A DNA stretch of 64,000 bases from Chitinophaga jiangningensis (GTDB lineage: Bacteria; Bacteroidota; Bacteroidia; Chitinophagales; Chitinophagaceae), in the NCBI RefSeq assembly GCF_900142605.1, contig NZ_FRBL01000004.1, positions 186,001 to 250,000 of the forward strand. The letters are read 5' to 3'. Position 1 is the stretch's first letter, and the number at the start of each line of letters is the position of its first letter. Position numbers and translations under genes: made by a program. The notes beneath the pieces are model-generated. The model saw only the letters and a program-made list of their open reading frames with translations, did not search any database and was not told where the DNA came from. Below are positions 33,801-41,317 of this stretch, in pieces.

Positions 33801-34108
33801 ACTTCGCACGCCCCTATCTGAATGCGGAAATGAATGCCAAAAACCAGGTGTTACAAACAAGGTACCTGTTAAATGGTGCATACGCGCGACTGAAAAACCT
33901 GCGGCTGGGTTATCATTTACCCGCCCATATGTTGGAGCGGATTAAAATGCAGGGCTTATACGTTTTCCTGTCCGGTGAAAACCTGGTGACATGGAGTAGT
34001 CTTCCTGCGCACCTCGACCCGGAAACTGCCACTATAGGTGTAAGAGGAGATGCTAAATCCTTCTTCCCTGCCACCGGCTACAGTGTAGGCGTAAATGTTA
34101 CACTCTGA
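30872..34108 (+). CDS. SusC/RagA TonB-dependent receptor (sus locus 1), without STN domain
   Basis: A 1078-residue outer-membrane transporter for oligosaccharides or other polymers. After a signal peptide (ending LAAQ) comes a carboxypeptidase-D-like domain (VRGIVHDATDHPIIGATI), then the plug with SLESVVVVGYGTQKKVNLTGAV and IYGARAPYGVLLVTTRNGK, then the 22-strand barrel ending in GVNVTL. The ATG at 30872 begins the signal sequence; a TTG at 30845 is in frame. No STN (secretin/TonB N-terminal) domain is present, although ECF and FecR genes precede it. The SusD gene follows 16 bases later. Confidence 0.92.
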   Translation: MKITQPSNINITAGIIILASLLKFGSLAAQKKSAVVRGIVHDATDHPIIGATILIRQAESKAVTGATSNESGVFSATVAPGDGYTITISSIGFETQTLSRYTLKDNSTLGLDITLQPSTGSLESVVVVGYGTQKKVNLTGAVQVVKGEELINRPTPTLTQALQGKVAGMNFTPGVYGFEPGASMHIQIRGQGTPLIIVDGIAVASLDGLNPNDIANITVLKDAAASAIYGARAPYGVLLVTTRNGKQDQKMRVEYDGIFTRITPLRMPHMLDAYTTAKAYNEASNNTGISPIYTNETIDRILKYMQDPAHTPETVPNPANLALWGDVYLGNANYDWFNVFYGNGNRQQHNISLSGGNTGLTFFVSGGYTNDGGLLQIGEDNYKRYNLTSKLATKLTRWLQFSSNTRFYNSSRITPAYDNQGNYDLVFHQVARTFPSQPLKSPNGVYRVQSKIPWTKDAGTNAITINDIVQQFTVQINPVKGWSINGDYGFDITHTAYNSKNYTVYEDDVAGNPRVSGSTQNAYTEKSRNLTFYQSFNLYSSYNFSPAPGHDLSTMAGFQQELASSDYVYGAKTGLLTSSVPVMNTSTGIQYSGDSIGKYATQGIFGRFKYNYDHRYLFEFNARYDGTYKFANGKKWGFFPSASAGWNVSNEKFWKHIAPVINHLKIRGSYGSLGNQLTASPYQDVPLLDVNTNLNWIVNGTRPSYVTAPGLINPDITWEMANMADLGLDISLLKNRLTVTGDIYQRHTKNQLGPEAAVPATIGVPTLPLANNRETKTDGWEITLGWKDQIGKDFNYSLTAMVADYKSVVCKFNNPTRILTTSYNGQEIGEIWGFVSKGLIMDQKTADQINQQKTQVAISGQKWNTGDMEYMDINGDGKISNGNNTVDNPGDRRIIGNLTPRYQFGLTLNATWKGIELNLFLQGTGKRDLPVGYTGTTNMMWGFTTLNQSSIFAGHLNYYRDAPAGKYAGLGENKDAYFARPYLNAEMNAKNQVLQTRYLLNGAYARLKNLRLGYHLPAHMLERIKMQGLYVFLSGENLVTWSSLPAHLDPETATIGVRGDAKSFFPATGYSVGVNVTL

Positions 34109-34124
34109 CAACTAAAATGTAATC

Positions 34125-35861
34125 ATGATTAGAAATCATATTTTGCCTATCATTTCATTCATATTGCTGACAGCTTGTAACAAGGCGCTGGATATTCCTC
34201 CGCAGGACAAGATTTCCAATAATGCCTATTGGAAAACAGCCAGCGACCTGAATGCCTATGTATTGCAATTTTATGGTTCATTTCCCAGGATAGGAAATGT
34301 GGACGGATTGTATACCGGCTATCTCGGCAGTGACGCATTGAATGGCAGCGACCTTCAGATCAGGTCCACTCCTGCATCACAACTGAATGGCAGCAGGGTA
34401 CAGGTAAATACGGCAACAGGTACAGGCTGGAATTTCACCAACATCAGGGCCGTCAATATATTCTTTGAAAACTACCAGCGTGTCAAAGAATCCAGGAATA
34501 ATATCGCGAGGTATGTCGGGGAAGCACATTTTTTCAAGGCCTGGTTTTATTTCAATCTATTGAAGCAATATGGCGATGTACCCTGGTACTCACACTCCAT
34601 GCTAATTAATGACCCGCGGCTGTATGCGCCCAGAACCCTGCGTACACTGGTAGCTGACTCTATCCTGATTGAACTCGACAGTGCCATTGCAGACCTGGAT
34701 TATCTCCGGAATGCAGATGGGAAAAATAACAGGCTGAGTAAAGAAGCTGCATTAATTTTTAAATCGCGGGTAGCTTTATTTGAAGGAACCTGGCAAAAAT
34801 ACCATGCCGGCACTCCATTTGGCACCAGCGGCGCAGATCCGAAAAAATATTTCCAGGCAGCCATCGATGCCGTGCAGGAACTTATGACGCCAGGAAAGTA
34901 CAATATCGCATTACATGCCTCCTATCCACAGTTGTTTAATTCGGACGATCTCAGTAACAACCCGGAGGTGATATTATGGCGCAAATACGACAATATGCTG
35001 GGCTTTATGCATAACCTGCAATTGTTCCTGACCAAATCAACAGATGAGGTAAGTATTACCTTACAGCAAATACAGGCATTTCTTAAATCCGACGGTAGTA
35101 TTTACAGCTACCGGGATACGGCTGTCAAATACAGGGGAACATCCTTCCTCACCAAAATTGCTCGTGATTGCGACCCACGGCTAAAAAGCATTATCTGGAT
35201 TCCGGGGCAAACCATGTGGTCTAACACCGGAGGTACCGGGAACTTTATAAAGCCGGCACTGGATGCAACCGGGATAGATAAAAATTATACCGGTTTCCAG
35301 CTTAGTAAAGGGGCCAATCCTGCTGACCCAAGTGCTGGCGGCGTATTAAACTTTAATGCCGGGTGCCGCACAGGAAGTATCTTATTCAGATATGCGGAAG
35401 CGTTACTTAACCTGGCGGAAGCACAGGCAGAAATGGGGGTAACCGTAGATTATGCACACACCATAAATCTTATCAGAACCAGGGCAGGCATGCCTCCGCT
35501 CGTAGTACAGCCGGACCCGCAGCGGAAAGTGTATGCCGACTATGGTTACCTGATATCAGACGAGTTACAGGAAATACGCCGGGAGCGCTCAGTAGAGCTG
35601 GCGTGTGAAGGCTTTAGGTACGATGACTGGCGCCGATGGGCAGCTGGAAATTTATTCAGTGGCAAACGTCCACTTGGATTTCCCTATCAGGCTGCGGAAT
35701 ACGACGGTATGGATGTACCTACCACAGAGGGATTCGTAGACCCTTACAAAAAATCATTACCATCAGGATACTATTTTAATAAAAACAGGGACTACCTGGA
35801 TTGTATTCCGGTGAATGAAATAACACTAAACCCCAACCTGACAAAAAATCCAGGATGGTAA
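34125..35861 (+). CDS. SusD/RagB surface lipoprotein (sus locus 1)
   Basis: A 578-residue glycan-binding lipoprotein that caps its SusC partner. It has a lipoprotein signal (IISFILLTAC), the SusD N-terminal domain (NNAYWKTASDLNAYVLQFYG), the TPR-like YVGEAHFFKAWFYFNLLKQYGDVP and the C-terminal RagB region (FRYAEALLNLAEAQ, INLIRTRAGMPPL, ERSVELACEGFRYDDWRRW), ending NPGW. The ligand is not deducible. No glycoside hydrolase follows in this locus, only a HAD-type lipoprotein and a sulfatase on the other strand. Confidence 0.92.
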   Translation: MIRNHILPIISFILLTACNKALDIPPQDKISNNAYWKTASDLNAYVLQFYGSFPRIGNVDGLYTGYLGSDALNGSDLQIRSTPASQLNGSRVQVNTATGTGWNFTNIRAVNIFFENYQRVKESRNNIARYVGEAHFFKAWFYFNLLKQYGDVPWYSHSMLINDPRLYAPRTLRTLVADSILIELDSAIADLDYLRNADGKNNRLSKEAALIFKSRVALFEGTWQKYHAGTPFGTSGADPKKYFQAAIDAVQELMTPGKYNIALHASYPQLFNSDDLSNNPEVILWRKYDNMLGFMHNLQLFLTKSTDEVSITLQQIQAFLKSDGSIYSYRDTAVKYRGTSFLTKIARDCDPRLKSIIWIPGQTMWSNTGGTGNFIKPALDATGIDKNYTGFQLSKGANPADPSAGGVLNFNAGCRTGSILFRYAEALLNLAEAQAEMGVTVDYAHTINLIRTRAGMPPLVVQPDPQRKVYADYGYLISDELQEIRRERSVELACEGFRYDDWRRWAAGNLFSGKRPLGFPYQAAEYDGMDVPTTEGFVDPYKKSLPSGYYFNKNRDYLDCIPVNEITLNPNLTKNPGW

Positions 35862-36319
35862 ACCGGTACGCAGGAGCAATAGATCTCTTTAAAAATAAAC
35901 TAATTATGGTGCAGATAGCAACCTTATATAGGTACAAGTTTGGTTTGAAAAAGGGCAAATCAATACTACTTGGAAATCCAAAACGGCCTTTTATCCATTG
36001 CCCAAAAAAATTTAACCTTGAAACAGTTCCATTACCAACATCCACCGTTGATCATTCATACGGAAACCCTAAATATGTAGGCATTCCTACATAAAATAAT
36101 TCCCCATTACGCCTGCAAGGTGTAAGGGGAATTATTCATTTGCTGATTGTTCCTGCGAATGTTTTGATGATTGCTAATCTGTTATGCTAGGGTACGGCTG
36201 CAATTTGTCTAAATTGCAGCCTTCTTTTTTTGAAGGTTCTGTAAAATACTGCAACAAAAAATAGCCGGCCGGGTAATCCCCAGCCGACTACAAATTCAGT
36301 AGCAATAAGTGGTCAGGTT
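35862..36319. other. 458-bp intergenic region with stacked hairpins downstream of susD
   Basis: Three hairpins stand in a row: TATGTAGG/CCTACATA (36074-36093), a long stem of 11 bp extended by further pairs (36095-36136), and the terminator at 36196-36231. A 79-codon plus-strand frame at 35855-36094 has no coding character, and its end runs through the first hairpin, so I do not call it a gene. Confidence 0.6.
36196..36231 (+). terminator. rho-independent terminator of sus locus 1
   Basis: A perfect 11-bp stem (36196-36206 with 36211-36221), a 4-base loop and the run TTCTTTTTTT. The hairpin at 36095-36136, 60 bases upstream, may be a first terminator or an mRNA-stabilising element. Confidence 0.88.
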
Positions 36320-37351
36320 TTATTTACCTTCCGGAAACATCGTTTTCCAGTCGCGCTTCATATCGGCAACAAGCCAGTTCTTCTTTTGTGCTTCATCCAG
36401 GCCTGCATCCAGCTTTCCAATAGCAGATTTTCGATCGTAAGCCCATTCCCTGTCAGCATCCGTGTGATGAATATACAGTTCCAGGTTGCTGTATTTATTG
36501 GATGCTGCCCATTGTAACATTTGCAGGTCGCCATCAGAATTACCGCATGCAAATACAGGCTTTCGGCCTATGAATTTTTGGATACCGACAGGTTTTCCTT
36601 CGTGGTCATCAATAAAATCCAGTTCGGCGAGCTTTATAATTTCAGGCTGCCCATTATTGTATTCGTATTTTGATTTAATGCTGCTGCCAACGATCTGATC
36701 TTTAGGAATACCGTATACATTTTCAGCCCACGCTCGCATGAAGTCGATTCCGCCGCCTGAAACGATAAATACTTTGAATTGATTGGTTTGCAGATATTTT
36801 ATGAGTTCCAGCATAGGCTGGTAAACCATGGCGTTATAGTGCATCTTTTTTATCGGGTGTACGGCCGTATCGATCCACTGCGCTACGGAGGAATCGAACT
36901 GGGAAGTAGTCATACCGGCATGTGTAGCGGCTACTATTGCCAGCACTCCCTTTTCTCCCTGCCGCATTATTCCTCCCATGTCGTTCATGAGGGCGGATTT
37001 AAAAGGTTCCGTGGTTTTCCATTCCGGATGTTGGCCTGCCATTTCCCTCACTTTATCCAGGGCATAAAAAAACTGAAAATAAACAGGTTGCTCTGCCCAT
37101 AGGGTTCCATCGTTGTCAAAGGTAGCGATGCGGTCCTGTACCGGGATATAGGATTTATCAGCAGAATCAGTCACGGTTTGTACATACTTTATAATTGCGT
37201 CTTTAATATCCCCGCTATTCCAGGAAGACAGTGGATCTCCTGCCGGAGTCACCTGAGCGGCATTTGTTTTTTCCGGCTGCTTCACATAATTTGTACAACC
37301 TGCCGTCATCAATAAGCCAAGTGCGAAGACAGCTACTACTTTTTGTTTCAT
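36320..37351 (-). CDS. HAD-superfamily phosphatase-like lipoprotein
   Basis: A 343-residue protein with a lipoprotein signal (ALGLLMTAGC) and a HAD core. Motif I is ATFDNDGTLW (nucleophile and acid/base aspartates), motif II is FIVSGGGIDF, and motif IV is ACGNSDGDLQML. This is the SerB-like layout with a large cap region (about residues 100-190). A secreted acid-phosphatase role is likely; the substrate is unknown. It is followed on the same strand, upstream, by the sulfatase gene, and the terminator at 37371-37411 lies between the two. Confidence 0.83.
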   Translation of the reverse strand: MKQKVVAVFALGLLMTAGCTNYVKQPEKTNAAQVTPAGDPLSSWNSGDIKDAIIKYVQTVTDSADKSYIPVQDRIATFDNDGTLWAEQPVYFQFFYALDKVREMAGQHPEWKTTEPFKSALMNDMGGIMRQGEKGVLAIVAATHAGMTTSQFDSSVAQWIDTAVHPIKKMHYNAMVYQPMLELIKYLQTNQFKVFIVSGGGIDFMRAWAENVYGIPKDQIVGSSIKSKYEYNNGQPEIIKLAELDFIDDHEGKPVGIQKFIGRKPVFACGNSDGDLQMLQWAASNKYSNLELYIHHTDADREWAYDRKSAIGKLDAGLDEAQKKNWLVADMKRDWKTMFPEGK

Positions 37352-37370
37352 GGTGTCAGCTTGTAATTAA

Positions 37371-37411
37371 GAAAAGCCTGCCGGTGAAGGCTTTTGAAGC
37401 GACCGGCAGGC
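37371..37411 (-). terminator. rho-independent terminator of the sulfatase gene
   Basis: A perfect 10-bp stem (GCCTGCCGGT/ACCGGCAGGC) followed by TTTT on the minus strand, 12 bases after the sulfatase stop. It separates the sulfatase and HAD transcription units. Confidence 0.8.
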
Positions 37412-37422
37412 GGTACCAAAAC

Positions 37423-39042
37423 TTATTGTTTATTTAATTCATCCGGTAATTTAAAGCCTTTGTTTTCCATCAGTTTTTTAGCCTCCTGAATGGTACGGAA
37501 CTTATTAATTTCCATAGGACCAGAATAGCCTTCACTTTGGAGTGGTCTTGGCGGATATTTGGTATATGTTTCCATCAGTTCCTGCATCGCTTTATTGAAA
37601 ATTGGCATTGTCCATGTTTTCTCAGTAAAGCTGTTCATAAACAGGTCATACCTTTCCTGCGGGTCCTGCCAGATGTCGTAAATAGCGGGTACAGTAGCCA
37701 CGTAGTTTTCATTTCCTCTCCAGCCCAGCTGCTGGCCTGGCATATCACTACCTGCCTGGGCGCCGTTATCACCGCGGGTGTTAAATACAGCTTTCCAGCG
37801 GCCTACGCGTGCAGCACCTGGTGTAAGTTCTGACTCTGTAAAGTAAAACCATCTGTCGCGCAGCGGTTTTCCTTCTTTAAACAAAACATTTGACATGTCG
37901 TAACTATCAAACACCATTGGTTTGCCATCTCTGTCGGCGGTAGGTAGGCTGATTCCTGCAAAGCTGGCAAATGTTGCCATCAGGTCAAGGCCGCCAACAA
38001 TATCATGGTTATCGCTGCCTGCTTCAATCTGGCCTGGCCACCAGGCAATAGCAGGCACCCTGCTGCCCCCTTCCCTGTCCGTTCCTTTCGAACCGCGGAA
38101 TGGTGTATATCCGGCATCAGGGTGCACATCCTGCCATGCACCGTTATCCACCGTATAGATTACAAAAGTATTTTCGCTGATGCCGAGTTTACGGATTTCG
38201 TCCATGATGCGGCCTACGTTATAATCCATTTCCATTACGCAATCTGCGTATTTGCTTTTTGCGGGTGATTTTCCGGCAAACTGTTTGGATGGCACGTTAG
38301 GCTGGTGGTTTTTAGCAAAGTTGACACACATGAAGAATGGTCCGGAACCTTTTGCATAATCATTCAACTGTTTTAGCACATTATCGGTCATCATCATATC
38401 CAGTTCACCGATATTTTCCTCCGTTACCTTAGTCGTTTCTCTGGCTTTACCGCCGGCCTCGCCTTCGAGCACCCCCGTGGTCACTTTCTTGAAAAAGGCC
38501 AGCATTTGCGGGCCCATTTCAGGGTTCCAGGAAGGGAAAGCATACGTATATGCGTTGAGGTGATAGAGTACCACATTCTGCATTTTATCGAATCCCTGGG
38601 CAATTGGCATGGCATAATCCGCCTCACCGAGGTGCCATTTGCCACTGAAGTAAGTCTTATAATTTGCTTTTTTTAGTACGGAAGCAAGCGTCCATTCTGC
38701 CGCCGGCAAGCCGCCGCCCTGGCCCTGGAATGCGACGGTGGTCATCCCGCTCCTGTTTGGAATTCTTCCCGTAAGCATGGCTGCGCGGCCGGGTGTACAG
38801 CTGGGTTGTCCATAAAAGTCCCAGAACTGCATCCCTTCCTTAGCCAGCTTGTCGAGGTTGGGTGTAGGCATACCACGGCCTACGCCGCCGCCATACACAC
38901 CTAAATCGCCCCATCCCGTATCATCAGAAATAATCATGATAATGTTAGGTTTCTTAGGACGTTCCTTTTTTTGTGCATCCACCTTTCCAACGCACAGGAC
39001 GCTTATACCGGTAAGCATCCAGACAATTACCTTCTTTTTCAT
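37423..39042 (-). CDS. secreted type I sulfatase
   Basis: A 539-residue exported sulfatase. After a signal peptide (ending KVDAQ) come the metal ligands in NIIMIISDDTGWGDLG, the formylglycine site SCTPGRAAMLTGR (C82 to be oxidised by an FGE or anSME enzyme) and GKWHLGE. The active-site motif is C-x-P-x-R with glycine in the fourth place, found in one subgroup of arylsulfatases. It should remove sulfate esters from a glycan or small molecule. The ATG at 39042 starts the signal peptide. No maturase gene is in the window. Confidence 0.88.
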   Translation of the reverse strand: MKKKVIVWMLTGISVLCVGKVDAQKKERPKKPNIIMIISDDTGWGDLGVYGGGVGRGMPTPNLDKLAKEGMQFWDFYGQPSCTPGRAAMLTGRIPNRSGMTTVAFQGQGGGLPAAEWTLASVLKKANYKTYFSGKWHLGEADYAMPIAQGFDKMQNVVLYHLNAYTYAFPSWNPEMGPQMLAFFKKVTTGVLEGEAGGKARETTKVTEENIGELDMMMTDNVLKQLNDYAKGSGPFFMCVNFAKNHQPNVPSKQFAGKSPAKSKYADCVMEMDYNVGRIMDEIRKLGISENTFVIYTVDNGAWQDVHPDAGYTPFRGSKGTDREGGSRVPAIAWWPGQIEAGSDNHDIVGGLDLMATFASFAGISLPTADRDGKPMVFDSYDMSNVLFKEGKPLRDRWFYFTESELTPGAARVGRWKAVFNTRGDNGAQAGSDMPGQQLGWRGNENYVATVPAIYDIWQDPQERYDLFMNSFTEKTWTMPIFNKAMQELMETYTKYPPRPLQSEGYSGPMEINKFRTIQEAKKLMENKGFKLPDELNKQ

Positions 39043-39290
39043 ATGATTTAAGTTTTGGTCATGCAATGGGTAACAGCTGTTGTAAACGATCAGCCATAAT
39101 GATGCGATGCCAATATCTGTTAAGCGGGGTAAAAGCCTATGGGGCTTATAGTAAAATCTACAGGTAATGCTAAGTAAACACGGCACAAGCAGATATTGTT
39201 GCAAAAAGGGGAAATATTCAGGAGATAGCTGGCTGCTGTTACAGGCATACATGCACGAAGTTTCTTATTTTTACGCCTTAATCGGTTTTT

Positions 39291-39896
39291 ATGGAACAGG
39301 AGTCATTCGAACACGGACAACTGGAATATTATAAAATAGGCGGCGTCATCAGGAAATTCAGGAAGGAAAAGGATTTGAAACTGCTGGACCTGGCCGCCAT
39401 CACAGGGATTAAATCTGCCATGCTTTCCAAGATAGAAAACGGCCGGATGATCCCTACTATCCCTACGCTGTTCACGATCATGAACAAACTGGGTATCCGC
39501 CCGGAACATTTCTTTTCTCACCTGTATGCCGACAATACCTTCCCCGGCTACCTCCTGCTGCCAAAGGAGACTTTTGCAGCGTATGAAAAGGAAGAAGGTG
39601 CCATTGGCTTTCAATACCAGTCCATTCTGGAATCCAGCCACGACGGCGGGGCGTTTCAGATCTCCCTGCTCACCTTATTCCCTGGCTCCAACAGGCCTCA
39701 GGTAACCACTGCGGCTTACGAGTTTATTTATGTGCTCGAAGGCAGCCTGGAATACCAGCTGGAAGATAAGACCTTCGAAATGGATACCGGCGATGCCCTC
39801 TTTTTTGACGGCAACATCGCACACGTACCGATTAACAGTAAAAATAAAATGGTGCGCCTGCTGGTCTTATATCTCTTTACGGATAATAATAAATAA
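39291..39896 (+). CDS. XRE-family regulator with C-terminal cupin
   Basis: A 201-residue regulator with an N-terminal XRE HTH (residues 12-70: IRKFRKEKDLKLLDLAAITG, KSAMLSKIENGR) and a C-terminal cupin_2 domain (about 120-195: FIYVLEGSLEYQLEDKTFEM, GDALFFDGNIAHVPIN). Such proteins sense a small ligand or metal through the cupin. It is divergent from the sulfatase across a 248-bp region, so the sulfatase is the likely target. Confidence 0.88.
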   Translation: MEQESFEHGQLEYYKIGGVIRKFRKEKDLKLLDLAAITGIKSAMLSKIENGRMIPTIPTLFTIMNKLGIRPEHFFSHLYADNTFPGYLLLPKETFAAYEKEEGAIGFQYQSILESSHDGGAFQISLLTLFPGSNRPQVTTAAYEFIYVLEGSLEYQLEDKTFEMDTGDALFFDGNIAHVPINSKNKMVRLLVLYLFTDNNK

Positions 39897-40005
39897 TTTT
39901 TTTAGGGAGATGTAAAAGCCGCGAGGGATTACGTTCCCGCATATACGCTGCTAAAAAATTTCATAGTCAGGCCTAAAGAACTTATCTTAAATAGAAATTT
40001 TCTAC

Positions 40006-40356
40006 ATGAAACAAGTAGCACTCATACTATCATTATGCCTTGCCGGCTTTGCCACCAAAGCCCAAACAGCAAAGGAACTAATAGGCAAGTGGAAGCTGGT
40101 AAAAGAAACGAAAAATGGTAGCGTATCCACGCCCAAGGAAACTTACCAGGTGTTTGAGGAAGGCGGTGTTTTCCAGGGCATCAAAGAAGACAAAACGCGC
40201 AAAGGTAAATGGCGGCTCTCCAGCGATAACAGCGAGCTCACCATTTCCATCAGTGTGGTTTCCCTGAAGTTTTCGGTGGATTACTTTGATGCTAAACGGA
40301 GAGTGATCAGCAATCCGCAGACGGGGACGCTGGAATATGAAAAAGTAACGGAGTAA
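40006..40356 (+). CDS. small secreted lipocalin-like protein
   Basis: A 116-residue protein with a signal peptide (LILSLCLAGFATKAQ). The mature part starts TAKELIGKWKLVKETKNG and alternates strands (YQVFEEGGVFQGI, GKWRLSSDNSELTISI), which fits the lipocalin_4/5-like domain that is common in Bacteroidota. Its ligand is unknown. It is a single gene with its own terminator. Confidence 0.7.
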   Translation: MKQVALILSLCLAGFATKAQTAKELIGKWKLVKETKNGSVSTPKETYQVFEEGGVFQGIKEDKTRKGKWRLSSDNSELTISISVVSLKFSVDYFDAKRRVISNPQTGTLEYEKVTE

Positions 40357-40362
40357 AATTTC

Positions 40363-40396
40363 AAGGCCTGCATTGGAGCAGGCCTTAATATCTTTT
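40363..40396 (+). terminator. terminator of the lipocalin-like gene
   Basis: A perfect 9-bp stem (AAGGCCTGC/GCAGGCCTT) with a 6-base loop, followed by AATATCTTTT. The T run is interrupted, so the strength is moderate. Confidence 0.65.
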
Positions 40397-40432
40397 GACA
40401 GTTACTGACGTTCCGCCATTGGCATATTTTCG

Positions 40433-41038
40433 CTATTTATTTACGAGGCTGTCTGCCAGTTGAATAGTTTTATGTTGTTGATTTAAGAAACCTTCCAGCG
40501 GTGTAGTTTGAGGTAAGTTATCCCGCTGATATTTTTCAATTACAGGCAAGGTCGTTACAATTTTCAATGCTAAATGAAGGTCATCAAGCGTGGAATCGTT
40601 CTTATTTATATCGTTTAGCAGGTGCTTATGCTTTGCTATAAGCGAATCATATTTTGCCACATGAGTATCCACAAGGAGCTTCATTCTATTTCTCAGGATT
40701 GTGTCCTGAATTTGTGTTACGGTTAACTGCACAACATTCCTATAGCCCTGCATTTTATTGTCGAATTTATAAAAGGAATCGATGGAGTCCTGCTTACTAC
40801 TGTTGAGGTCAGCAATACTTTTTTCCAATCTCTTTAAAGCGATATCATTACTCACTATCTCCGCATAAAGGCTTTCCATTAAGTTTTCTGAATACCGGCT
40901 TTTTGAAACGATTGCAAAAGAGCTTTTATCTTCCAATGCTTGCGGAGTCGGAGATTGAGGCTGATTGTTCCGTTGGCTGTTCTGACAGGAAGCAAGGGTA
41001 AAGATTAAGATAGTAGATAAGAATATTCTTGTCATCAT
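40433..41038 (-). CDS. coiled-coil lipoprotein, function unknown
   Basis: A 201-residue lipoprotein (signal FLSTILIFTLASC). The mature part begins with a Gln/Asn/Pro-rich linker (QNSQRNNQPQSPTPQ) and continues as long charged helices (SLYAEIVSNDIALKRLEKSI, KHKHLLNDINKNDSTL), so a coiled-coil is likely. No family is recognised. Two adjacent ATGs (41038 and 41035) are possible starts; the frame is open further to 41098. Confidence 0.62.
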   Translation of the reverse strand: MMTRIFLSTILIFTLASCQNSQRNNQPQSPTPQALEDKSSFAIVSKSRYSENLMESLYAEIVSNDIALKRLEKSIADLNSSKQDSIDSFYKFDNKMQGYRNVVQLTVTQIQDTILRNRMKLLVDTHVAKYDSLIAKHKHLLNDINKNDSTLDDLHLALKIVTTLPVIEKYQRDNLPQTTPLEGFLNQQHKTIQLADSLVNK

Positions 41039-41112
41039 GGTAGGGATAGTGTTTGATGTAAGCATTCCGTTAAAGTCCGGCAGGAAATAACGTGGCATTT
41101 AACAAGTAAGGG

Positions 41113-41186
41113 TCGGGATGACAAGATTCGAACTTGCGGCCTCTTCGTCCCGAACGAAGCGCGCTACCGGACTGCGCTACATCCCG
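41113..41186 (-). tRNA. tRNA-Pro (anticodon CGG)
   Basis: On the minus strand the 74 bases fold into a cloverleaf: acceptor CGGGATG/CATCCCG, D arm GCGC...GCGC, anticodon stem CTTCG/CGAAG with loop TTCGGGA (anticodon CGG, G at 37), and T arm with GTTCGAATC. The discriminator base is A and CCA is not encoded. No other tRNA is nearby, and no integrase or att-like repeat is seen. Confidence 0.95.
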
Positions 41187-41317
41187 AATGATTCCTAAAT
41201 ATAAAAAAAATATGTAAATCTAATTTACACTGCTGCCGCAATATTTGCAAAAAAAGCATCCGCATTTAATTATCTTTACCTCCTTACGCTAAAATCAAAA
41301 TTTTCCAATTCCACCTT

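Noticed and set aside
35855..36094. A 79-codon plus-strand frame after susD
   Set aside because: It runs through a hairpin, overlaps the susD stop region and shows no family or start signal.
41113..41186. tRNA-Pro as an integration site of a genomic island
   Set aside because: No integrase, no partial tRNA repeat and no shift in gene type at this point were seen.
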